From Algirhabdus cladophorae (GTDB lineage Bacteria; Pseudomonadota; Alphaproteobacteria; Rhodobacterales; Rhodobacteraceae): a stretch of 64,000 bases of DNA. Where the stretch lies: NCBI RefSeq assembly GCF_044772865.1, contig NZ_CP173029.1, positions 1,922,001 through 1,986,000 of the forward strand, written 5' to 3'. A program made the translations under genes and the position numbers. A model generated the notes under the pieces. The model did no database searches. It saw nothing but the letters and a program-made list of their open reading frames with translations, and had not been told where the DNA came from. This document shows positions 8,840-15,247 of the stretch, in pieces. Each line of letters begins with the position of its first letter. Position 1 is the stretch's first letter.

Positions 8840-10549
8840 TCATTCCAAGAAATCCGGCTCTACCGGTGGCGCTCTGCCAGGCAGCATGGGCTCGACAACC
8901 TGATCCTGATCTACCAGCGTAAGATATGGGTTATTCTGCTCTAGTTGCTCCAGAAACCGATTGAATGCAGATGCCGCAACCACTTCGTCAGGTGCGTCCA
9001 ATGCACGGAATTTCATGTTGATGCGACCGCCGATGCTAATGACCCCGTATTGCGTCGGCAGGCTCGCAAGATCGTCGGCCAGCACAAATACTTGTTCTTC
9101 AATGGGCCACGTCCCTGACGCACGGTCTTCCAAGACGGGCATCAAAGTTTGCGCCTTGGAACGGGACGTCGCAGTTCCCTTAGCATGAGAGGACACGTCA
9201 CTTGAGGATTCAGAGGTCATCTGTCCCAGCGCAGTTGGTGATGTCAAAAGACCTGCATCGGGTGTCAGGCTGATGGCACTACCAGCGACGCTGTTCTGAC
9301 CAGACCCAGACACCGAACTTTCTGATATTGATTGACCTTCAAGATACCCAATCGAATATCCAACGACAGTCGGTTTCGTCAGCACATCTTTGATCTTGCT
9401 GGGATCAATCAACCCACCTCGATAAAGCAGCCTGACAAGGTAGGTCGCATCTTCAGGTTCTTTGATTGAGAAGACGGCCTTGACATCAGCTTCGTTGATG
9501 ACCGTTGAGAACACCCGCTCCCCTGCGTCACGGAGCTGGCCGAGATTCTGATGCGCCAGAACGATGTGCAAACCGTACTTGCGGCATTCTTCGAACATTT
9601 CAGAAACGTTGCTGCCCGATAGGTACCGGTGCGCCTCATCCAAATACAAAAAATAGGACTTGGTGTTATCCCGCAGTTTGGATTGCCCAAACAGGCTGGA
9701 AATCAGCAACAACCCGAAGAGCTGTGCAGAATCCGCATCAAAGATTTCAGTGTCCTTCAAGTCAAAGAGCAAAATCTCACCCTGATCCATCGCAGCGCGA
9801 AGATCGATGGTCTCGACTCTTTGAGAAAACGTCGCCCCGATCACAGGATTGGCCATCAAAGTGAACAAGCGCCTTGCCACCGACGATACATATTCAAGAA
9901 AATCATTGTCTTTGTAGCGCGTCAGCAGCGACCATTGTTCCCTTGCCAACCTGTTTTGCAGTTGATCCATCAACGGCTGCACATCTGGTCGATAGCGGGG
10001 GTTTAGTAGCAGCGGATAATCAGCAAGTGTCAGGCCTGCCTCAGCAAGCGTCATAAGCAAGAGCACCAACACCTCATGGGTGCGGGGTTGATGCCGCAAT
10101 TCCTCTTCGCTGAACAACCTGCCAATCGCATCTGCAACCCGCGTTCCTGTGGCGTGCGCATGTCGAGGATCCGTGAGAGCCAAAGGATTGAACGCGACCG
10201 TCGTTTCCCCGCCACCGATCTTAAAATATCGCACCTTGCGGTGTTTGAGCAGGCGCGGTCGCTGCGACAACCATTTCAGAACATCCTGACACTGTGTGCC
10301 ATGAGGATCGATCAAGCACAGACCGCGCCCTTCGGCGATGTCCTGCTGGATCATCGAACGCATGAACCGGCTCTTCCCCGATCCGTTTGATCCAACAATG
10401 TGCATATGGCGCTGTCGTGCTTTTTCGGGCGCGATGATTTCGGGGGCTTCCATTCTCTGCCCCAACCCGTTTACGACATCCTCAGCGACGGTTCCAAGCA
10501 CCAAGTCAAGTTTGCCAAATATCTGCTTTTGTTGTATTCTATTAGGCAT
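8840..10549 (-). CDS. VirD4/TraD-like conjugative coupling ATPase
   Basis: 569 residues from ATG 10549; an in-frame TTG at 10561 is an alternative. Walker A is GSNGSGKS (residues 53-60), followed by GLCLIDPHGTQCQDVLKWL. The Walker B strand is FLYLDEAHRYL, with the IVLAHQNLGQLRDAG sensor segment after it. The region between residues about 400 and 470 is rich in Ser, Gly and Thr (SESSVSGSGQNS) and looks disordered. Family members move DNA during conjugation or mobilisation. Unlike the related ATPase at 4010-5193 this one is intact. No N-terminal membrane spans are seen, so it is the soluble type. No other type IV secretion genes are in the window. Confidence 0.8.
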   Translation of the reverse strand: MPNRIQQKQIFGKLDLVLGTVAEDVVNGLGQRMEAPEIIAPEKARQRHMHIVGSNGSGKSRFMRSMIQQDIAEGRGLCLIDPHGTQCQDVLKWLSQRPRLLKHRKVRYFKIGGGETTVAFNPLALTDPRHAHATGTRVADAIGRLFSEEELRHQPRTHEVLVLLLMTLAEAGLTLADYPLLLNPRYRPDVQPLMDQLQNRLAREQWSLLTRYKDNDFLEYVSSVARRLFTLMANPVIGATFSQRVETIDLRAAMDQGEILLFDLKDTEIFDADSAQLFGLLLISSLFGQSKLRDNTKSYFLYLDEAHRYLSGSNVSEMFEECRKYGLHIVLAHQNLGQLRDAGERVFSTVINEADVKAVFSIKEPEDATYLVRLLYRGGLIDPSKIKDVLTKPTVVGYSIGYLEGQSISESSVSGSGQNSVAGSAISLTPDAGLLTSPTALGQMTSESSSDVSSHAKGTATSRSKAQTLMPVLEDRASGTWPIEEQVFVLADDLASLPTQYGVISIGGRINMKFRALDAPDEVVAASAFNRFLEQLEQNNPYLTLVDQDQVVEPMLPGRAPPVEPDFLE

Positions 10550-10635
10550 TGTGACCGTCAATTACCCGGTCGTGAGCAGCATGGAGCCTGGCGAAAACCT
10601 CGGCTCCCACTGTTCATGACACATGGGAGGTCACT

Positions 10636-11013
10636 ATGACTGTTCTTTCGAAATCCGATCCTAAAGACGCCACCAAAGGTTTCGCGCCAAAAGGCCGATA
10701 CAGCTACACTGCCCTTCTTTTGCAACTTGCATGCGACTGGGATGTTGATTTGCCCTGGGTGCGCGAACGCATCACCCAGCTGCAAACGAGTGCTGATATT
10801 GCACAATTGTTTCGCGATATCATCACTGCCAAAGAAGGCGGGCTGGCCTGGGCAACGCATCCAGATGCACGTGATATGCTCTGGAACATTCTGAAGGATC
10901 TGAATGCCGCGTGGGAGAATGTGCTGAAGTGCGCTCCAGACAGAGACCCGTTGACGCTGGAATACCTCGTCGATGCACTTACACATTTCAAACGCGCAAC
11001 ACGCGGATCTTAA
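10636..11013 (+). CDS. small conserved-looking protein, function unknown
   Basis: 125 residues. ATG 10636 has GGGAGG nine bases upstream, so the start is firm. The protein is soluble and mostly alpha-helical, with a Trp-rich middle (DWDVDLPWVRERI, GLAWATH, MLWNILKDL, AAWENVL) and no recognised domain. It is transcribed divergently from the VirD4-like ATPase gene and ends in a bidirectional terminator at 11020-11052. Its place among conjugation genes suggests an accessory element protein. Confidence 0.6.
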   Translation: MTVLSKSDPKDATKGFAPKGRYSYTALLLQLACDWDVDLPWVRERITQLQTSADIAQLFRDIITAKEGGLAWATHPDARDMLWNILKDLNAAWENVLKCAPDRDPLTLEYLVDALTHFKRATRGS

Positions 11014-11019
11014 CCGCGT

Positions 11020-11052
11020 AAAAAGCCCCGTGACGCCGTCATAGGGCTTTTT
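11020..11052. terminator. bidirectional rho-independent terminator
   Basis: AAAAAGCCC (11020-11028) pairs with GGGCTTTTT (11044-11052). A/T runs on both sides let it serve the plus-strand gene ending at 11013 and the minus-strand gene ending at 11057. Confidence 0.85.
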
Positions 11053-11056
11053 CATG

Positions 11057-11824
11057 TCACATCAGCTCGGGTTTCCAACAACTCCACAGCCAACTGTTTT
11101 CATGCTCAGAAAAATCATCATCTGTCATGATCTGCGCAACCGCTTCGTCCAGATCAGCAGCAAACTGGCGGCGCTGTTTGATATGCGCTTTGACATCGTC
11201 CGCGATCCTGGCCGGTAAATTCCGATGATCAGGAATGGCTTCGACCACATCAGGGGTTACAATAATCGCGACCGCATCGCCGCGTAGGACAACGTTGGTG
11301 CGTCGCGTGCGGAACTGTACATCCCTTGCGAAATCAAAAAAGTGATACGGCAGAGGTTCTCGCTCCACTGATAGCCCCGACACAACGGGCACGTAAAAAT
11401 AGGTTCCATCTGGCAAACCAACATCGACAAACAATTCATCTTTGCTGTTTGTCAGCTCCCTCGTCGTTGAATGGATACAAATGCCCCGTGCCTCCAAGTC
11501 ACTGACTGACCCGCCACCATGTTCTGTCACCCGATAGATATCCAAGTGACTGCCGTTTGGAAGATCGGCAATCCACGCGATCATGACCTGTTGATCCACG
11601 AGGCGGACATCAAAGTTATGGATATGAGGCGTGTCATGCAGATCTGTGCCTTGTCGCACCTGCACGAGCTTTGAGTTGTATCTCTGTCTCATCCCAAAAT
11701 CAATGACAGCCGCCAACAGAAACGCAGGAACGATGACAAAGACCACAACATAGCCAAGCGCTATGACACCCAAGACGCTGCCGACAATTATTGCCAGCTT
11801 AACGTTTACATCACTGTCCGACAT
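11057..11824 (-). CDS. membrane-anchored protein of unknown function
   Basis: 255 residues. A single long hydrophobic segment at residues 10-42 (AIIVGSVLGVIALGYVVVFV...) anchors the N-terminus. The rest looks like a soluble beta-rich domain (DVRLVDQQVMIAWIADLPNGSHLDIYRV, DGTYFYVPVVSG, similar in rhythm to fibronectin or Ig-like folds), followed by a helical tail. It starts four bases after the stop of the 128-residue protein gene upstream, so the two are co-transcribed. No enzyme motif is seen. The divergent gene at 12384 encodes another single-span protein with a beta-rich outer domain, so the three genes may form one envelope module. Confidence 0.5.
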   Translation of the reverse strand: MSDSDVNVKLAIIVGSVLGVIALGYVVVFVIVPAFLLAAVIDFGMRQRYNSKLVQVRQGTDLHDTPHIHNFDVRLVDQQVMIAWIADLPNGSHLDIYRVTEHGGGSVSDLEARGICIHSTTRELTNSKDELFVDVGLPDGTYFYVPVVSGLSVEREPLPYHFFDFARDVQFRTRRTNVVLRGDAVAIIVTPDVVEAIPDHRNLPARIADDVKAHIKQRRQFAADLDEAVAQIMTDDDFSEHENSWLWSCWKPELM

Positions 11825-11827
11825 CGA

Positions 11828-12214
11828 TCAGAGCTCAATGGCAACATCATCGTCAGATGCTTCGAGCGACGAAAGCCGCGCTTCCAAAACTTGCTTCAGG
11901 TTCGACGCTAGTTCTTTCATCTCAGAGATTTGCAGCTCGCGCTCTTCCGGCAGTGCGGTGCGTACGTTATTGCTGATCGACTTTGTTTTCTTGGCCCATG
12001 AATAAGCCATCTCCATCGGAAACTCGCGTCGAATTTTCTCACCAATGCTGATTTCGCCCAATGGGTACATGCGCCACTGTTTTGTGCTGGCCATCGACTT
12101 AAGCGCTTCAAACTCGTCATCGGTCAAGTGGATCTCCGTTCGAGCACAATAAATCGGCTTTTTGAATATGAACCCAACCCGTTCTTCGCTCTTCCCTGTC
12201 ACTTCAAATCTCAT
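11828..12214 (-). CDS. small soluble protein with C-terminal coiled coil, unknown function
   Basis: 128 residues from ATG 12214, chosen because AGAGGAAG stands eight bases upstream; a longer frame to 12382 would add 56 residues of Cys-rich unlikely sequence. The N-terminal half is compact (RTEIHLTDDEFEALKSMAS, a strand-helix pattern). Residues about 90-122 form a probable coiled coil (ERELQISEMKELASNLKQ). It is the first gene of a pair with the membrane-anchored protein gene (gap of three bases). No family recognised. Confidence 0.5.
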   Translation of the reverse strand: MRFEVTGKSEERVGFIFKKPIYCARTEIHLTDDEFEALKSMASTKQWRMYPLGEISIGEKIRREFPMEMAYSWAKKTKSISNNVRTALPEERELQISEMKELASNLKQVLEARLSSLEASDDDVAIEL

Positions 12215-12383
12215 GTCAGTCGCTTCCTCTGCTAATCTGCGACCAACGTCTGAATTCAAAGGGCAAAAGGAAACCGACAGGTGTGGGGATGTGCCCTTAT
12301 TCCACCAGAATAAGATGTTTGCATTGCAGCTACCTATCCCGCAAAAGTTGCAATCAAGAATTTGATAATCAAAGACGAGCAAT

Positions 12384-13229
12384 ATGAAGGCCCAAGATTC
12401 TGAAACGGACTATCAGCACACATCCCAGCTCCCTCCAGACGATTTGAGCTTTTCGGAACTCTTTGACTTCTTTTGGGCGCGCGGCTTGGGCAATATCCAG
12501 CATCCCGATGGCACCTCTATGCCTTGGACTGCAGCATCTTTGGAAACGGCACTCGACGGTAGCCCCGACAAGCGATCCATTGAGAATTGGCGCAGTCAGT
12601 CAAACATGCCGTCGCCAGAAAAAATCCGCAAACTCAGCTGGGTCATTGCTGGCGACAACAAACCGGTGCGCACCGCATGGTATGAAGCGCTTATTGCAGC
12701 ACGGCACAGCGCCAAACGCAGTGAGCAAGCAGCATTGCGACCGGCACCAGAAAAGCACCTCACCCAAGCATTGGAAAATACCGCGTCTCAGCACTCAAGT
12801 CCAAAGACAATATGGGGTGGTATCGGGGTCATCGTGGTTTTGGTGGCAGGCCTGTTCTGGTGGTGGGTAGGTTCGGCATCATCGCCAGCCGTAAGCAACA
12901 TGCGGATCTGTGATGCGCCCTATTTTGACGACGAACTAAAAGACTGCACGCAGCATGTTTCGGTCTTTGTCCACGGCATCGACGAAGTCTTTTTGAGTTT
13001 TGACTTTGGCGATGCGGAAGATGGCACCCCGTTTGATCGTTGGTGGATTCTAGACGGCGAAAGAATTGCGGGACGCACAAGCTTCAATGATGCGGCATGG
13101 CCCGGTTACACGTATTGGCGTCCAGGTGTTTTGGAGGTTGGCCAATATGTCGTCAGGATCGTCGTAAACGGCGAAGTCTTCACACAAACCTTCTATGTCC
13201 AACCGGAAGGATTCCTTCCAGAGGAATAA
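12384..13229 (+). CDS. single-span protein with N-terminal DNA-binding-like and C-terminal exported domain
   Basis: 281 residues. Residues 20-115 look like a regulator-type module (LSFSELFDFFWARGLG, then SIENWRSQSNMPSPEKIRKL and YEALIAARHS), resembling a helix-turn-helix of the kind found in transmembrane regulators. Residues about 142-163 are a membrane span (GGIGVIVVLVAGLFWWWVG). Residues 170-281 form an exported beta-rich domain ending in VGQYVVRIVVNGEVFTQTFY. This topology (cytoplasmic HTH, one span, outer sensor) resembles ToxR/CadC-type one-component regulators, which is an inference. It is divergent from the pair 11057-12214, which it may regulate across the 169-base gap. Confidence 0.5.
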   Translation: MKAQDSETDYQHTSQLPPDDLSFSELFDFFWARGLGNIQHPDGTSMPWTAASLETALDGSPDKRSIENWRSQSNMPSPEKIRKLSWVIAGDNKPVRTAWYEALIAARHSAKRSEQAALRPAPEKHLTQALENTASQHSSPKTIWGGIGVIVVLVAGLFWWWVGSASSPAVSNMRICDAPYFDDELKDCTQHVSVFVHGIDEVFLSFDFGDAEDGTPFDRWWILDGERIAGRTSFNDAAWPGYTYWRPGVLEVGQYVVRIVVNGEVFTQTFYVQPEGFLPEE

Positions 13230-13266
13230 AATTACCTTTCCAAACAGTTACTTAAATTCAAAATTT

Positions 13267-13288
13267 CGGCAGGACTTCGGTTCTGCCG
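13267..13288 (+). terminator. stable UUCG-tetraloop hairpin
   Basis: CGGCAGGAC (13267-13275) and GTTCTGCCG (13280-13288) form nine pairs with one G-U around a TTCG tetraloop. There is no clean T-tract (TTCGCTTC follows). It probably ends the transcript from 12384-13229, or structures the leader of the LuxR-type gene ten bases downstream. Confidence 0.5.
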
Positions 13289-13297
13289 TTCGCTTCA

Positions 13298-14014
13298 GTG
13301 CTCCAATCCATCCTATCTAACCCACGACACCGGCATCCAACTGTCGATATCGAGGGTAAAAAACTGTCAAAGCGGCAAGACATAAACCATGGCACTGATC
13401 GATGCTGCAAAGCTGCGAGTCAGTCTGAATTCTTGCTTGCTGAAAAATTTGATCTCGCCGTCGCCGTTGTGGATGTTCATGCAAATATTTCCCAGCAATC
13501 ATCTGCCGCCCAGGTGATCATTGCAAAGCATCCTGCGCTTTTGAAATCCAGCACACGGATTGGCCTGCACTCCCCGCAGCAATCTAACCTCTTTCGCATG
13601 GCGCTGCGCTACGTCGTTTCAGGGCAACCATGCCAAACATTGAGGGCGGATGATGGCTGTATGGGCGCTCCCCTTGCATTGCAGGTGTCATCATGGCCGA
13701 TGGCAAAGCATTGCCTGGTAAGCCTGCAGCCGCTTGTGCCGCAGCGTGCAGACTTGTCTTATCTCTCTAACCCGTTTGATCTCAGCAATCGCCAACTGCA
13801 ACTCCTTGAGTTGTTCAGCGAAGGGCTGACCTTGGCTGAAATTGCAGCGTCACTCGGACTGAAACCACAGACGGTACGTGAGGTATTTTCCGACCTTTAC
13901 AGCCGCTTTGAGTTGCGCAATCAACTCGAACTTTTGTCCGCATTGAAGTCTCCCACAATGGCGACCAAAGAAAAGATCCCAGACGAACTGGAAGCTGCGT
14001 CGCTGCTATCCTGA
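13298..14014 (+). CDS. LuxR-type transcriptional regulator
   Basis: About 238 residues from GTG 13298; the start is uncertain because no Shine-Dalgarno is visible. Residues about 165-225 are a LuxR/GerE helix-turn-helix (LSNRQLQLLELFSEGLTLAE, then SLGLKPQTVREVFSDLYSRF), with a variant recognition helix. The N-terminal region (LAEKFDLAVAVVDVHANI...FRMALRYVVSG) resembles the PAS-like sensor found in many LuxR-type regulators of alphaproteobacteria. The protein should bind DNA as a dimer; its ligand and targets are unknown. It sits upstream of the DUF736/DUF3768 gene group and might control it. Confidence 0.65.
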   Translation: MLQSILSNPRHRHPTVDIEGKKLSKRQDINHGTDRCCKAASQSEFLLAEKFDLAVAVVDVHANISQQSSAAQVIIAKHPALLKSSTRIGLHSPQQSNLFRMALRYVVSGQPCQTLRADDGCMGAPLALQVSSWPMAKHCLVSLQPLVPQRADLSYLSNPFDLSNRQLQLLELFSEGLTLAEIAASLGLKPQTVREVFSDLYSRFELRNQLELLSALKSPTMATKEKIPDELEAASLLS

Positions 14015-14108
14015 CAGCGCACTGGCCTCTGGTAATCACTTAATACATGGTATGATAGGCCAAGCCGAACTTTCCGGTTTTTCCCATAAAATCAAAGAGG
14101 AGTGCATC

Positions 14109-14426
14109 ATGCCCGCCATTGGACATGTAACCCGTAAACCTGATGGCACCTATGAAGGCCGTCTCGCAACCATGACGATCCGTCAGAACATCTTGTTTGC
14201 CAAGAAACAGAAAACAACCGAGGCCCAACCCGACTATCTGGTCATAGCTGGTGACGTTGAAATCGGTGCCGCATGGTGGCGCAAATCGCTCAGCGGCAAC
14301 GACTATCTCAGTGTGTCCCTCGCAGCGCCCGAATTTGGCAACCGAACACTCTATGCCAACCTAGGCCGCGCGGCTGGTTCTCAAAACGAAGATGACTTCG
14401 TGTCAATCTGGAACCCTCAGGACTGA
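14109..14426 (+). CDS. DUF736 family protein
   Basis: 105 residues from ATG 14109 with AGAGGAG upstream. MPAIGHVTRKPDGTYEGRLA, the central IAGDVEIGAAWWRKS segment and the ending DDFVSIWNP are hallmarks of DUF736, a small family carried almost entirely by conjugative plasmids and integrative elements of alphaproteobacteria. Its biochemical role is unknown. It marks the island as conjugation-derived. Confidence 0.85.
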   Translation: MPAIGHVTRKPDGTYEGRLATMTIRQNILFAKKQKTTEAQPDYLVIAGDVEIGAAWWRKSLSGNDYLSVSLAAPEFGNRTLYANLGRAAGSQNEDDFVSIWNPQD

Positions 14427-14519
14427 TCGATGAACGCGCGTGGCTGAAGTCATGCGCGTTTTCTCTCTCGATGGGCATGTCCGAACATTTCGGATGTGGC
14501 CTGCGAGAGAGGAAGAAAA

Positions 14520-14870
14520 ATGCCTAACCTCCTAAAACAGACAATCCGTGACCAGAACGACAAGTTCAGAGCGCTTGATCCAAGCATTCCTGGGCGCGTG
14601 TTATTCACCCAAGGGATCCAAGCGCTAGTGTCTGATGATGACGCAAACACTGCAGAAGATCTTATGTCGGCAATCAAGACGTTTGATGACTTCAGCACTG
14701 ACAACTATCCACACGGTGAACATGACTTCGGCAGTCTCACCTACAACGGCACACGTATCTTCTGGAAAATTGATCTCTACGATCAGGACTTCCAGTTTGG
14801 ATCTGAGGAACCCGCAAACCTTGAAAAGACCCAGCGTGTTTTGACCATCATGCTCCCCGAGGAATATTGA
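14520..14870 (+). CDS. DUF3768 family protein
   Basis: 116 residues from ATG 14520; GAGAGGAAG upstream fixes the start. The pattern of DUF3768 is clear: an N-terminal helix with IRDQNDKFR, then GRVLFTQGIQAL, the core FDDFSTDNYPHGEHDFGSL, FWKIDLYD, and the ending RVLTIMLPEEY. Function unknown; the family is common on plasmids and genomic islands. Its stop shares one base with the ATG of the next gene (TGATG), so the two are translationally coupled. Confidence 0.85.
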   Translation: MPNLLKQTIRDQNDKFRALDPSIPGRVLFTQGIQALVSDDDANTAEDLMSAIKTFDDFSTDNYPHGEHDFGSLTYNGTRIFWKIDLYDQDFQFGSEEPANLEKTQRVLTIMLPEEY

Positions 14871-15157
14871 TGGCAGCCAAACTGGTGCAGGACGTCAACT
14901 GGCAAGGACGCATGATCGAGGTTTCATACGATCCAGATTGGCTTGGCGGGACAGCGCAGCACATTGAATTGCGATGCAGCCGTCCGCTGCCAGTCACTCA
15001 AACAGGCTACAGATCGCGCTTCCTGACAACAAAACGGGTAATGCGTGCAGGTCAGCTTGAGGTGTTCATCAAAGCTTGGCTTGATGATGCCGCCGATGAC
15101 AAGAACTGGCGAGAGCGCGAAGAACGTGACCGTCAAGGCGAACTTTTTGACCTTTAA
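14870..15157 (+). CDS. small island protein, function unknown
   Basis: 95 residues from ATG 14870, which overlaps the stop of the DUF3768 gene by one base. The protein is basic, begins with a strand-rich part (QGRMIEVSYDPDWL, HIELRCSRPLPVT, YRSRFLT) and ends in an acidic helix (DDAADDKNWREREERDRQGEL). I recognise no named domain, but coupling to DUF3768 suggests a conserved pair. It ends just before the convergent terminator at 15166-15200. Confidence 0.6.
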   Translation: MAAKLVQDVNWQGRMIEVSYDPDWLGGTAQHIELRCSRPLPVTQTGYRSRFLTTKRVMRAGQLEVFIKAWLDDAADDKNWREREERDRQGELFDL

Positions 15158-15165
15158 CCTATTGG

Positions 15166-15200
15166 AAAAAAAAAGAGCCTTCCCGAAATCGGGGAGGTTC
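15166..15200 (-). terminator. rho-independent terminator of the SIR2-STAND gene
   Basis: Read on the minus strand, an 11-bp stem (15190-15200 with 15175-15185, loop at 15186-15189) is followed by nine T (15174 to 15166). It lies 48 bases after the stop at 15248. Confidence 0.85.
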
Positions 15201-15247
15201 TAACTATTCTCCTTCTGAAAGACATAGCGGGCCGTGCGATAGCCCTT

